Below are positions 1 to 13,107 of a stretch of 64,000 nt of DNA, in pieces. The stretch's first letter is position 1, and each line of letters opens with the position of its first letter. A model generated the notes under the pieces. That model was not told the origin of the DNA. It made no database searches and saw only the letters and a program-made list of their open reading frames with translations. Made by a program: the position numbers and the translations under genes. Location: positions 4,887,443 through 4,951,442 of the forward strand of contig CM022672.1 of assembly GCA_012295275.1 (NCBI GenBank), read 5' to 3'. This stretch comes from Chrysomallon squamiferum. Lineage: Eukaryota > Mollusca > Gastropoda > Neomphalida > Peltospiridae.

Positions 1-192
1 ATAATAATAAAATAATAATGACGATGATGATGAAAATAATAGCTCTGATAACAACATACGTAAATAACAGTGGTAATAGTAATAATAATAAGAAGAAAAA
101 TAATGATGATGATGATAACGGAATTATTGTATCTACTCCTACTTTTTCTGCTACATCTATTAGAACTAGAATTATTATTGCTTCTGCTGCTG

Positions 193-258
<66 letters not shown>

Positions 259-344
259 TTACTATTATTATTAGTATTAGTAGTATTATATGTTGTGGAT
301 ACTGTATTTTCGTTATTAAATAGTTATTGTTTTTTTTTCTCCAG

Positions 345-398
345 ACAAGCAATGGACGAAGAACCACCGGCAGATTATTCTTCTGAATCACCCACACG
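345..398 (+). CDS. Chitin synthase cassette exon A
   Basis: Small exon between TTTTCTCCAG and CG|GTAAAT, starting and ending in phase 2. It encodes QAMDEEPPADYSSESPTR. It contains an ATG at 352, but the reading frame is open from the acceptor, so it may be internal or a start exon. It is a close relative of the exon at 1234-1305. Confidence 0.75.
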
Positions 399-1095
399 GT
401 AAATACTTATAACATGTATACTTGTTTGCTTGTTGGTTAGTTGATTAGTTTGAGGGGTTTTCTGTTGTTGTTGTTTTGGTTTTTTTGTTTATTAAGGATT
501 TGGGGGGTGGTGGGGGGGAGAAGTGGGTTAATAATAAGAAGACGAGAAAGAATAAGAAGGAAAAGAAAAAGAAGAAGTAGAATTAATGATGGAGACGATG
601 ATCATTACTGTTTTTCATTGTTATTGTTATTGTTGTAGTTGTTGTCATCATCGTCATCATCATTACACACGTTTCGTGCTTTACTTAAAAATATCTAAAA
701 CTCGTACGAAAGTCAAAAGATTATATCGAAAAAAAAACAACAAAAAACAACATTTCCTTTTCTGTTGTTATAGGCGAGCATGTCTGTTTTCATTTTATTT
801 ATTTATTTATTTATTTATTTATTGTTGTTGTTCTGGTTGTTATTTCATGATTTTACTGATCACAAGTAAGCTATTTATCGAAAATGTTGACGATGATGAC
901 GACGACGATTATGATGATGATAATAATGAAGATGATGATGATGATTACGACAACACCATAATAGCAGTAATAGTAAAAAATAATAAAAAGAAGAAGAATG
1001 ATGATGATGATTGTGTTATTACTGATGTTTACTCGTACTGCTTCTATTACTTTCACTGCTGCAATGGGTACTAGTAACGATTTTTACTGCTGCTG

Positions 1096-1180
<85 letters not shown>

Positions 1181-1349
1181 CTGTTGTTGCTGTAGTGCTG
1201 TTATTAACTAGTAATTTTTTTTTCTCTCTCCAGAAAAACAATGGATGAACGCACCTTACCAGAGGATGAACCACCAGCAGACTATTCTTCTGAATTACCA
1301 ACACGGTAAATATTACAGCATGTATGATTTGTTTGGTTGTTTTTACAGT

Positions 1350-1388
<39 letters not shown>

Positions 1389-1944
1389 GTTTTTTTATTT
1401 TTTATTCTATTTATTTAGGGTTTTTTTGTTACCTGTTTTATTTGTTTGTTTTTTTGTTTTGTTTTTTATGTTTATTTATTGATTGATTGATTGGTTGACT
1501 GATTGATTTGATTTGATTTTATTCATTATTATTGTTGTGGTTATTTTGTCAAGATATTATTAACGAGTAAGCTTATTTATTGATGATGACGATGATGATG
1601 ATAATAATAACAATAATAAAGTAGGCAAGGTTACAGATAAAATTTACACTCAGCTATATGTTTTCAAAAGTTGTTCTTATATTTCGCTTTAAATCTTTCT
1701 CTCACTTTTTTTTGTTTTCTTTCCTATTTTTTGAGTCTCTTGGATCAGTTATTTTTTTCAAATACATTATATAAACTTCAGTTAACACATCCTGGTTTTA
1801 ACAAAATCACGCGATTTTTGAAATACAATACACACGAAGCTATTGAGATGGCTTGCTGTATGGTCGCACTTCTCAACAAAACATAACAGTCATTACTCAT
1901 AAACCGTGACAATATGTAATGAGGAGCTTTAAGGAAGAATCTAC

Positions 1945-1993
<49 letters not shown>

Positions 1994-4397
1994 GTGATAA
2001 CATTCTTCTTCTCTTTTTTCTTTACTTGTTTCTTCTTCTTCTCTTTTTCTTTTCTTTTGTTAATTTTCTTTTTCTTTTTCTTCTTATGCCAAACACATTA
2101 TGAATTCATTCGATGAAACCATCAGTGAAAAATAGAAGGCAGTAAGCTTGATAATAATAAAAATAATAATAATAATAGTAATGGCGTGTAGTCGTAAAGA
2201 AAAAAAAAGAAGAACAATTTACAAACGATTGAAAGAAAAAACAAAACAAAAACGAAGAAATGTGCATCACAACCTGACCGCACAATAATCATTTATAAAT
2301 AAGTTTTGCACTGGATTGAATAACTATCGGTGTTCAGTTTAAAAATAATTACTAAAATGAACCAAAAAGTTTGATACTGATAAACAAACTAATAACTAAA
2401 AAAAAAAATAATAATAATAATTTACAAAATAAATGAATAAATAAATAAATAAATAAATAAATAAAAAACCACGAATAAATAATAAATATTAATGTCACAC
2501 ACGCACACACACACCGAGAGAAAGAAAGAAAGAGAGAGAGAGAAAGAAAGAAAGAAAGAGAGAGATAAGAAAAGAAAGAGGAAGTATTTCTAGTAACGTG
2601 ACTCATGAAAATAATTAATTCAATCACTTATATTTACAGTAACATTATCCATGATAATGTTACTATAAATATAAGTGATTGAATTATACTATAAAGCAAT
2701 ATAATAATAATAAATAAATAAATAAATAGAATCAAAAGGTTCTAAATTCAAAACCAAGACGTTAAGTATCAGGCTGTTTTAATTCAAGCCACTTATAAGC
2801 CATGAATTACAAGAATACACTTCCGTGTCATTACTAGCTTTTACAAGCACCTCTCATATAATAATAAATAATGCACACCGTTGGACGACATAAGTAAAAT
2901 ACCTGAGCACAAAACATGTAATTTACGATCTGTCGTTCATTCGGCTGAAAAGATAATTGGATATAGTTAGGGTCGTGCACCGCACACAAAGTAATTACTG
3001 TGATGAATTCCACAAAACGTATTATGTCTACTGACACCTTTCACGCAGATTCATGTTTTAACTATAATTATGTATTTACCTAGAATGTTTTCGGGTATGA
3101 ATGTGTGAGTGTGTCTGTTTGTGTTTATGTATGTATGCATGTATGTATGTATGTATGTATGTATGTATGTATGTATGTATGTATGTTTTTAAATAAATAT
3201 ATATGTGTGTGTATTTACTTGGTATTCTAATGAAGTAATGATATTTTATAATCCTTGCTGGACCATGTTAGATCGAGTAGAAGGACTCAGTGAAGTTCAA
3301 AGAAAAAAAAAATTAAATTAAATTAACATACATTTTCTGAACATTTGAAACAAATTAAGTCGTTGATAATTTTATTACACGGACAAACGGTTGGTTTTAG
3401 ACAATTATAAAATAATTTCGAATTAATGTTATTCAATCAATACTTAATAGTATCACTATTATTAAAAAATAACAATAACAACAACAATTATTATTATTAT
3501 TATGATAATGAAAGTGATAATAATAATAATAATTTCTTTCTTTCTCTCTTTCTTTCTTAAATGACAACAATTTATTTATTTATTTACTTATTATTATTTT
3601 TTATTTTTTTTTTTTTTTTTTTTTTTTATTATTTACTTGGTTCATTTATATTAGCAGTTTTTGCAGATTTGTTTAACTATTTCATAAAATTTCGTTTTAA
3701 TGATTGTTTTGTTTTTCTCATTTCAAGACCATCAGAAAACCAACATGGAGAAAACGACGAAGGATCCAGAGATTTTGAAAGATCGTCAGAAGAAAACGAC
3801 GAGTTTGTAGTATTACGTTATTGATAGCGAAAACGAAAATCTGTGACGTCCATTAAAAACTTAAATGTTTACGTTAATGTATATTTAATCATTTATTTTA
3901 TTTTGTGTACAAATAATGGTGACGACTACCAAATATTTACTCAAGATTCTAATTTTTTTTTTTTTTTTTATTGAAAATGTTTTCTTTCAAAACGTATGGA
4001 AGCGGAACATATCCTGAAATCATGATTTTGAAAAATGTATTCAATTTGTTTTTGTTTTTATGCTTTAAATTTGATCCTCAAAATAATAGTCATCTTGGTA
4101 AATATACAGCATTATGTGTTGTGCAGATATAAGCTTCTTATCGACTCGGAGACAGAAGAACCACCTGCTGAAGGTCAATCATTCTTTGACAAAGTGGCCG
4201 CGTCTGCACCCAAAGCAATAAAAGTGTTGGCGTTCTTCTTCTTATTGCTGATGGTTTTGGCTTCAGCTATCATTAGCAGGACGACCTTGTTATTCATGAC
4301 ACGGAATCTCGGCAAAGTGATGGTAAGTCACATAAAACAACGTGTTCTACAAATTGTTTATGCAAACTGGTTTCACGTGTCTTGCCTTATATGATTA

Positions 4398-4431
<34 letters not shown>

Positions 4432-5168
4432 GGTTTTGTTTTTTCATTTCCATTCTTTTTAAATACCTTTTTGTTGTTGATGTTGTTTTAATGTATTTTT
4501 GTTATCGGCTTCTCACAATTAAATATCATACGAGCAATAATTCGTTACATTTTTGGACATAAACAGGATTATATATATATAAAATATTTATATATAAAAT
4601 CCTGTTTATGTCCATTTTCGTCCATATATAGATGCAACAACACAAACAGTTTTTTTTTTTTTTTCATGCTCTTAATTAATCCTGAATGATTACGATATTG
4701 ACAAACATGAATGTATTAATAAAACTTCAAGAGTACAATATTTGAATAATACAGGACTTTTAACATAACAAATCACTAATTCTTCTTCTTCTGTTATTAT
4801 TATTATTATTATTGCTAAAGGGTCAAGATGCGAGACACTTCTATATGTTTATATTAGTCGTCTGTCTCAGTCTTCCTGATCTAGTAAAGGTTGTTGCTAG
4901 TGGATTCCGTCTGGCTTTTGGGTCTAGATCTCGACCATCGGTGGCGGTAGCAGTCGTGGTAAGTAAAGATCTACTGTTAGCACCGAGTTCACACCAGCAG
5001 CACACATAGATATTTGTGTTGGTAAAAATAAATAAATGCGATGACAGCGGTCATTAAAAGCATTAGAATATATATAAAAAAAAAAGTTATTTGCTAAAAG
5101 TATCTTTGAAAACATTTGATTGAAATAACTTGCGCTTATGTGAAACCACAAATATTTATTATTATTAT

Positions 5169-5207
<39 letters not shown>

Positions 5208-5212
5208 TAGTA

Positions 5213-5264
<52 letters not shown>

Positions 5265-8202
5265 TTGCAGTTCTGCATTCAGGAAGTTGTACACGTAGTC
5301 GCTGTGTACGGTTTTGTATTCAAAGTGCTTCCTTTTGTGGACAGTACGACTGCAAGTGCTCTCATGATGACCACGGGTGTTATTCCATTTTTGGTCAACA
5401 TTATTTCAACATGGCGGAGCGATGTTACTAAAACGGAAACATCTGTAAATGACGCCAGAAGTCAATCAGAGCATTCGGAAAATTCAAATTCAAACAAAAA
5501 CAGTATCTCCGTTTCCACCAAGATGACCAAGTTCCTGAAAGGTCACATTAATATTTTTAAAATACTGTTTATTGTACTGCAGATGACATCTGTATTTTTG
5601 TGCTTGTATTGCATTGTGAAATTCGATTCAGTCAAGGCGGAGCTTTTGGTATGGAGTGTAATATTCATGGTGGTTGTTTCCCTTAGGTGGATTGAGAACC
5701 ATTCAGAGAGGACACATATTGGTGTAAATATTAATAACAACATAAAATTTACACTAATCCATGTATTTTCTTCTTATCCACGAGACAAAGGAAAGACGAT
5801 AACAGTCCTGATTTCGTCTTTTCTTCGATTGGTTGCTGCCATAGCATTATTCTTTTCTTATTTGGAACCAGATATTGGAAACCCTTTTAAACAGTTATCA
5901 GCAAGTATTCATGCAGAGGTTCATACCGTTAGTTACTTGGCGTTTGTCCCACTTGCAGCTCACATCGTCTCGACTTGGCTGTGTTACCATCTGGCTCAGC
6001 TCGCCTGTAAACTGTGCATGCAGACAGTTGGATTTGCGCTACCTCTCTCTCTAACCGGCCCAGTCACTGTTGTCTTACTGTTATTCATTCCCGATTTTGG
6101 AAAATTATTTTCGTTTTCTGTCGTTACCCCTCAGTTTGATACAAGGATGGGACTCATACTGACAGCATTTGCTACTGGATTCATCTCACAACTGTTTCTG
6201 ACCCGCCATGTTTGGACAGAAATGCCTCGTACAAGACTGGCTTTCACAGAAAGATTATTCACCCTTCCGCACTACTGCTCTCCTCTCCTTGATCTGTCTT
6301 TGCTTCACAGCAGACGTCGCAAGGACCCAGAAGAACAAATCCAGCAGCCCGACACTGAGAACTTTCCCATTATAAAGGTTTGTGCCACAATGTGGCATGA
6401 AAACAAGAAAGAAATGACACAGTTTCTACAGTCTATTTTCAGGTAAGACAAATGAATAAACATGGGCATAAATAAAAACAAAAGGAAGTATTATTATTTC
6501 ATTTGACTTCAATAAAGAAAAAAAATATCCGACGTTGGTTATTTTAGATTAATTTTATGACATTGTTTCTTCTCAAAACCAAACACTTTATAAATCTGAG
6601 ATTTATTAAGTACTGAAATGTAAATAACTGAGTAAGTCGAACTCCAGACTTTTTACATGGTGCCATTGCTGGTTGATTCTTAGATATGTGGCTATATCAT
6701 TGTAACTTTGCACTGTTCTTTACAGACTGGACAAAGACCAGTGTTCAAGAAGATTTGTAAAATATGATATGAAAAAACAAATAGATTATTACGAATTTGA
6801 AGGTAAGTGACAGATATTGTCAAATCCTTTTTATATAATCATAATGCCATAAATAATCATTTAAGCTACCTGCTTTGATGGAATTAATTTTTATTTATTT
6901 AGAAACTTACTTATTTAATTTTATTATTATTACTATTATTATTATTATTGCTTTTTATTTGTAATTCTATTGTTGTTACTATGGTTGCTGCTGATTATAA
7001 TTAAAAAAGCCAAAACTATTTATGAGTTTAGCTTATAGGACCGTTTTCATTTCAGTTCACATAATGTTCGACAATTCATTCAATTACAACAGTAATGGAA
7101 TAGCAATCCCAAATGAGTATGTGCTGCAATTTATTAAACTGCTGGACAATGCTGTTAGGTAATTTTTATTTAACATCATGATTATTTTTGTTTTGTTTCT
7201 TTTTTTTTCACCATTTTTTCACTTTTTTTTATTTTATTTTTTTATCAATTATTAACTTTGCTTGCTGGCTTTGCATCTGATTTGCATCAATTTATATCAT
7301 CATATACATTTACATTTATTCAGAGTCATTAAAAAAAAAATCTTACACTGAATAAATTTATAAGATCATTTGATTGTATTTCAGCCAAGTTTTGAACCGA
7401 CCTGCCAAACTGCCAAACCCAGACAGGTACAGTACGCCATACGGTATTCGACTCGAGTGGAAACTGCCAGGAGGAAATAAGCTCATCACACACCTGAAGG
7501 ATAAAAAGAAAATTAAGATTAAGAAAAGATGGTCGCAGGTATTATTTATTTTTCATAATCTTTATCATCACTACAAATAAATAAATAAATAAATAAATAT
7601 TTCTAGTCAATAAACAAATGTTTTCTTTTTCTATAAATAAGTGTTACTTTTCAGTTAATGTTTACTTGTGTACAAATAAACATTTTCTTTTCAACAAATA
7701 AATGTCACTTGTTAATGATTGTTTACTTGTAAGTAAATATTTTCTTATTATACATGTTTTCTTTTCAATAAATAAATGTTTACTTGTCAGTAAACATTCA
7801 AACAATCGTGAAGTGACTGTAGTGTATATACAGTTAACCAAATTTTAGCACATTTTATTATTAATGTTATATGTGCTAACTGAGCAAGGCATCTTTTCCA
7901 CCTACTTTCTGTTTATCTGGAAAGAACTATAGCTGGAAAAGAAAATTGTCCAGTAGCCTAACCATTTAGCTAAAGACAGCTACAAACAAAACAATCATTA
8001 ACATTTGACAGATTGTTCAATTTATATCAGCGATTTGAATCACATTCTGAAAACGAGCTATACATTAAACAATATAATGAAAATGAAGTATAAAAATAGT
8101 GCTCATGCACTGGTTACGATTCTGTTTCAGGTCATGTATATGTGTTATCTGCTTGATTTCAAGATGAGAGAAAACAGCTCAGCTGCAGATAGTGATGTAA
8201 GT

Positions 8203-8265
<63 letters not shown>

Positions 8266-11200
8266 CACATATGTTTTCAAAAATAGATTGCTAAAGGAAA
8301 ACATGCTTCTACAGGTTTTAATAATTGTATGAAAACAAGATACCTGCCTATCAGTGACAAACACAAGAATGAAATATCACAAACAAATTTAAAAAAGAAA
8401 AAAATCACAAAACACTTTCTTAATAAAGGTAAAATAAATTTTAAGAAATGTTGATCACTTCCCTCGCTACTGTTATACAGATATATACAGATCCCGGTTG
8501 CATGAAAATTAATGTGTATTTATATGTATGTGTGTATACATATATTCATACGCACATGTATACTCTATCAAACAAAAAATAATAATAAAAGTAACAAAGA
8601 AAAGAAAAAAAAACACATACAAAAATACAGAGCATAATTTCGTTATTTATTCATATTGGGTGGAGCAGTTGTTGGCAAAGCATTCACTGCAGCATCTGTA
8701 AATATGTTGTTATCCATCACATCACTGTAGAAGGAACCATACTTGCTGCCATCTTCTAAGACCCAACCCTGTACCTAGACACACACATATATATATATTC
8801 AAGTGAATTATTCTAACACATGTTCAGATTGAAACAAAATATATTATAATTCTGGTATGTTTCTAGGCGAATCGAACGTACATACTTGCTCTGGATGGGG
8901 ACATAGACTTTGAACCGAAAGCTCTATTATATCTGATAGACAGAATGAAGAAAAACTCACATGTTGGTGCTGCTTGTGGAAGAATAAAGCCGAAAGGTTC
9001 AGGTATTTAACATTTTATATATCATTATGTAAAATAATTTATGGTAATTTAATTCGTAAAATCACATACACACAGAAAATTAATAATAATAAAACTTAAT
9101 ATATTCACTATTTCAAAGGTATATTCTGAATGTATTCAACTGTCTAATCTTTCTTACGTCAGGTCCTGTTGTCTGGTATCAGAAATTCGAATACGCTGTT
9201 GGTCACTGGTTGCAGAAGTCAGCTGAACATATTTTTGGCTGTGTTTTGTGCAGTCCCGGCTGTTTCAGTTTGTTTCGCGGCAGTGCTCTGAAGAAAGTGA
9301 TGAAAATTTACACACGAAAACCAGAGACTGCACGTCATCATCTTCAGTATGATCAAGGTAATTATAAAATAATATACGATTAAGGAAATTGCAATATGAT
9401 CACAATAAATTAAGAGGGCAAAACTGATTTTTACATCCATTCAAGAACAGGTACTCTTGAAGTTTACATCTGTCACTGTTATCAAAGGCTTTATTCACTT
9501 TTCTGTTACATTTTCCATTGTAAGACATCTGTAACAAAACAGAAGAAACCATAAGTATTGTTTAAAATATATATTTACATAACTGAAAATAATTATGCAT
9601 TAGATCAAAGAAAACATTGTCAGGTTATGAGTAAAAACTTAAATAATTTTAAATATAAATCATTGTTATATATCATTTTTATATATAAATACAAAACAAA
9701 TATACATATGGATAAAATAGGTATAATAACCTAGTAAAATATGCTGATTTATGACATTAACTTTAATGTAATTACAATAATTGAATGTGAAAATTACAGT
9801 AAATAACAATGTTTTTTAATATACTATTATTTTTGACTTCTATTTAGGAGAAGATCGTTGGCTATGCACACTGTTACTTCAGAAAGGCTACAGAATCGAG
9901 TATGTTGCAGCATCAGAAGCTCTCACTTATGCTCCAGAAAGTTTTAAAGAATTCTTTAATCAAAGACGAAGATGGCTGCCATCAACTATGGCCAACATTG
10001 CAGACCTGATCCAGAGTCGGGCTTCCACCGTTTCAAAGAATCCAAACATCTCCAATCTGTACATATTTTATTTACTCGTTCTCTTCGTGTCTTCAATATT
10101 AGGACCAGCGACAGTTCTGTTAGCAATGGAATCATCAGTAGAATCAGTGTTTAAAATGCCAACATGGTCTGCCTACCTTATCACATATGGACCAACAGCA
10201 GCCTTTGTTTTTATCTGCTTAAAATTGAAGCCAGGTACACAGATAGGTGTTGCTGCTGTGTTCAGCACTGTGTTTGCTCTTTTGATGATGGCTGTAATAG
10301 CAGGCACCTTTGTCAGCATTGCACGTGAAGGCTGGATCACACCCGATTCTCTGTTTCTCTACATTCTCATTGCTACCTTTTTGATAGCAGGCATCTTACA
10401 TCCGAATGACATTGGTGACTTGGTCTGGGGCCTTCTTTATTTTTTATGCATTCCTGCTGGTTACCTTTTCTTGATTATTTACTCAATATGTAATTTAAAT
10501 GTGACTTCATGGGGAACCAGAGAAAACAAATCGTCAAATAAGCCACTGCAAGACTTAGGACAAGAAGACCAAAGCACTGGTAACTTTGACATGGCAACCA
10601 GATTACTTAAAGAGAGACTGGAAGATGACAGAAAAAAACCTGGATGTTTTCAAGCATTATTCAGAGGAAGTCACAACAGCTTAACAACCAATGTCGTTTT
10701 GTTATCCATTCTTGACTTGCTCCAACATGACAAAAGATCAAGACAAAATGATGATTGCTCTGATAGAATAACAATAACACAACATTCTCTTAAAACATCA
10801 GTATCTTCTATATCTCCTCAAGAAATGGAAAATGGTATCTGGCTAATTAACAATGCCCTCTTCATTGTCAATGAAAAATCTTTGACAGACAACGAAAACA
10901 AATTTTGGAAAAGATTGTTAAATACATACCTAAATCCACATGAGGAATCAACTGATATTGAAACAAAACATGTTGATAAAATTATGAAAAGTTATCGGGA
11001 TAAAATGGCTTTTGCTTTCTTTTTTGTGAATGGACTATGGTTGGTGATCATGATAGCAATTCAGAGTGTGAAACAAGAACTGAACATTGTAATATACCAG
11101 AACTACGGTGCTCCAATAATAGTACATCCACTTGGCCTAATTTTTCTCGGAGTTTTTGCCATTCTGCTCCTGTTACAAATGGCTGCTATGGTCAAACACA

Positions 11201-11625
11201 GATATGGAACACTGCTGCATGTTCTATCATCAATAAACATCAGGAAAAAAAAAGATTTTGATTATGTAAAATATGCAGACGCATTATTATCAGATGATAC
11301 AGTAGAAACCCTGAGTACAGACAGTGGTCTTTCAGCTTGTACAACTTCAACCAACACCCTCAAAAACCTTCCCAATGAAACATCCCAGGTCATTTACAGT
11401 AGTCCTGAGGACAATGAAAACAATATTATTCATCAGTACAACAGACGTTATCAGCAAAGGAGACCACATCAAAGAGTAAGAAACTATGACAGAGAAATGC
11501 AGTATGCAGATTCAAGTCGTGAGGTATATGATCTAAGACAACGTCTACAAAATAGACACAAAACTGTTAGAAACTGGAGCAATCAACGTTCTCGAGCACC
11601 ACTTTCCAACACTTTCTATAATTAA
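345..11625 (+). CDS. Chitin synthase (metazoan family-2 glycosyltransferase), 5' end outside window
   Basis: Membrane enzyme that polymerises UDP-GlcNAc into chitin and extrudes it across the plasma membrane. Exons that join in phase: 345-398, 1234-1305, 3728-3802, 4127-4322, 4821-4958, 5271-6442, 6726-6802, 7056-7158, 7385-7538, 8131-8196, 8867-9002, 9163-9357, 9848-11625, about 1,400 residues. N-terminal multi-span membrane region is in exons 4-6. The catalytic core shows KRWSQ+VMYMCYLL across the 7538/8131 junction, LDGDIDF (exon 11), CSPGCFSLFRGSAL (exon 12), GEDRW and QRRRW at the start of the last exon, then a membrane cluster, SWGTRE, and two more C-terminal spans. These are hallmark chitin synthase motifs. 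The tail is hydrophilic, ending at TAA 11623-11625. No upstream exon is visible, so the true N-terminus (in some molluscs a myosin head) cannot be judged. Family assignment is certain. Confidence 0.97.
1234..1305 (+). CDS. Chitin synthase cassette exon B (duplicate of A)
   Basis: Acceptor TCTCTCTCCAG and donor CG|GTAAAT, phase 2 at both ends, 72 nt. The end of its peptide, EPPADYSSELPTR, matches exon A (EPPADYSSESPTR), with the insertion ERTLPED after the Met-Asp. Flanking introns also match in layout (an ACT-repeat run upstream in both), so an exon-plus-intron block was probably duplicated. Confidence 0.75.
1946..1993. repeat. (GT)n microsatellite
   Basis: Uninterrupted GT dinucleotides in a chitin synthase intron, one of many such runs. 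Related simple runs in the same gene: ACT at 189-257 and 1092-1145, ATGT at about 3123-3186, TA at about 8205-8261. Confidence 0.95.
2618..2684. repeat. Near-perfect 67-bp hairpin in chitin synthase intron
   Basis: Two 32-nt arms separated by CAT; only one mismatch between the arms. The left arm begins ATTCAATCACTTATATTTA and the right arm ends TAAATATAAGTGATTGAAT. No coding content. Confidence 0.9.
3728..3802 (+). CDS. Chitin synthase acidic cassette exon C
   Basis: Acceptor CATTTCAAG, start in phase 2. It encodes an acidic, serine-rich stretch (PSENQHGENDEGSRDFERSS, then EENDE). The donor that keeps frame is GACGA|GTTTGT, which is weak. Exon A or B could equally skip directly to 4127, since all are phase 2. 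Confidence 0.6.
4555..4613. repeat. Inverted repeat with AT-rich loop in chitin synthase intron
   Basis: Arms GGACATAAACAGGATT and AATCCTGTTTATGTCC are perfect reverse complements around an AT-rich core of about 27 nt. It could be a tiny MITE remnant or a simple hairpin; no target-site duplication was recognised. Confidence 0.8.
8643..8768 (-). CDS. Possible antisense terminal exon inside chitin synthase intron
   Basis: On the minus strand, an acceptor (TGTCTAGGTACAG) is followed by 41 open codons and a TAA. The peptide has normal composition: it starts GWVLEDGSKYGSFYSDVMDN and ends ALPTTAPPNMNK. This is unlike the simple-repeat reading frames nearby. It could be the last exon of a nested gene, or a captured gene fragment. 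No partner exon was recognised upstream (higher coordinates). Function unknown. Confidence 0.4.
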   Translation of the reverse strand, partial: GWVLEDGSKYGSFYSDVMDNNIFTDAAVNALPTTAPPNMNK

Positions 11626-11993
11626 TTTTTTGAAAAATGTAATGCTTGTCAAAATCAAGCTTATTTAGTGGAAAGAATGCCTTCATGAAGTATATGATGT
11701 ACAAAAAGATGACTGCAGTAGGAGTATTGAGGCATTCTAAAAACATTACAGATCAAATACATTGTCTAATGAAAACACCAGTAACCTATCATTTGCAACA
11801 AATAACACAACTAACACAGCTGAATAGATGTTTATGAAGTATTTCAAAAAGGTAATCAAAGCATATTTAACAAATTATTAATTATTTTTATTAATTTATT
11901 AATATATTTATTAATTAACAAAAGAATTGTATTCATGTAAATTTGTTTACTGTACTAATAATTTAACTGAAATTATTTTTTGTGTTATTTCTA

Positions 11994-11999
11994 AATAAA
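11994..11999 (+). terminator. Chitin synthase poly(A) signal
   Basis: AATAAA about 370 nt after the stop codon, the first canonical hexamer in the 3' UTR. It implies a short 3' UTR that ends before the convergent BRF2 gene. Confidence 0.6.
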
Positions 12000-12656
12000 G
12001 AATTCCTATCCATCAGCAAGTGTTCCTCATTTTTATACATTATTATTATTAGTCATTGTTTACCCGTTTGTCTATTTATTATCTCTTATTATACATACTG
12101 ACCAATTAAATGTTTTATGGCTCTGGTTAACAAAGCAAAAACTTTTCTTTTTTTTAAATTGGTAAATGAAGCAGCAACTTTACATCATATATATATATAT
12201 ATATATATAACACTACTTACCCTAACACATAAAAATAGTGAGGCCACAGTTGGGAAGAACCATTTGTGTAGTGTCTGCCTGTCTCTCTCCTCTCTCTCAC
12301 TCTTATGTGTGTATATGTGTATATATGTATATATGTAGATAGACAGACAGATACACAAAATTGAATTTTAATATTAATTCATGAAAGGAATCTGGCACAA
12401 AGTTCTAAAACCACTGAATTCATCTTTCAAAAGTATTTTAATGACATCAGGGAAACAACTCTAAAATGTCGAAGTGTGCTTAATGTTTATGTTTGTAAAT
12501 GGATTAATATAAACATGCAAAATCTGGTTCAAACAAGAAATAATTTTATCAGTTTTGTTTAATATCTTACAAATAAAAGGCATTATTTTGTTAGTTGATA
12601 TGAACAAACAAGATGAGTTAGTTTAGATATTTTTCACAATTTTTATTTGTTAGAGA

Positions 12657-12795
12657 TTTACTGAAAAAAAGATTACTAAAAGTTCAAAATAAATCATAAT
12701 TTCTACAAATTAACAGATTACTAAAAGTTCAAAATAAATCATAATTTCTACAAATTAACAGATTACTAAAAGTTCAAAATAAACAATAATTTCTA
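12657..12795. repeat. 45-bp tandem repeat, three copies
   Basis: Unit contains GATTACTAAAAGTTCAAAAT followed by an AAT-rich stretch with TTTCTACAA. Copies start near 12670, 12715 and 12760; the third is diverged. It lies in the 1.1-kb gap between the two convergent genes, which otherwise shows only AT-rich DNA and a short TA run at about 12190. Confidence 0.85.
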
Positions 12796-13107
12796 CAGTT
12801 TGTTATTAATTTTATAACTACATCTCTCCTACCACATTTAAGTATTTATCACCCAGACACGTCATAGAAAAAGGAACTTGAACTGCATCAAATTTTTATA
12901 CCAATCATGTTAACAATTTCAACAAATTAAAAATGAAAAATTTAAAATTAGATAGAGATTTAAAGTCCTATATTAATGCATTATTAAGCTCCCTATGGTA
13001 TATTCTTTCTGTTTAATGTCCCTCATTAAAGCCTGTGATAATTTATAAATGGCACCGAGGAGTAAGAAAGGTGTTAACAATCCTAAATTTAATTTGCAAC
13101 TGATACT

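Noticed and set aside
18-402. Leucine/threonine-rich open frames over ACT and ATT runs at the window start
   Set aside because: They are translations of trinucleotide repeats; the same applies to poly-Tyr, poly-Asn, poly-Asp and poly-Ser frames near 1.1, 23.5, 25.0, 27.3, 49.5, 61.3 and 63.1 kb.
2834-3037. Minus-strand frame with AVHDPNYIQLSFQPNERQIV and a CAG|GTATTT donor
   Set aside because: Looks mildly protein-like, but no partner exon, no recognised family, and it lies antisense in a chitin synthase intron.
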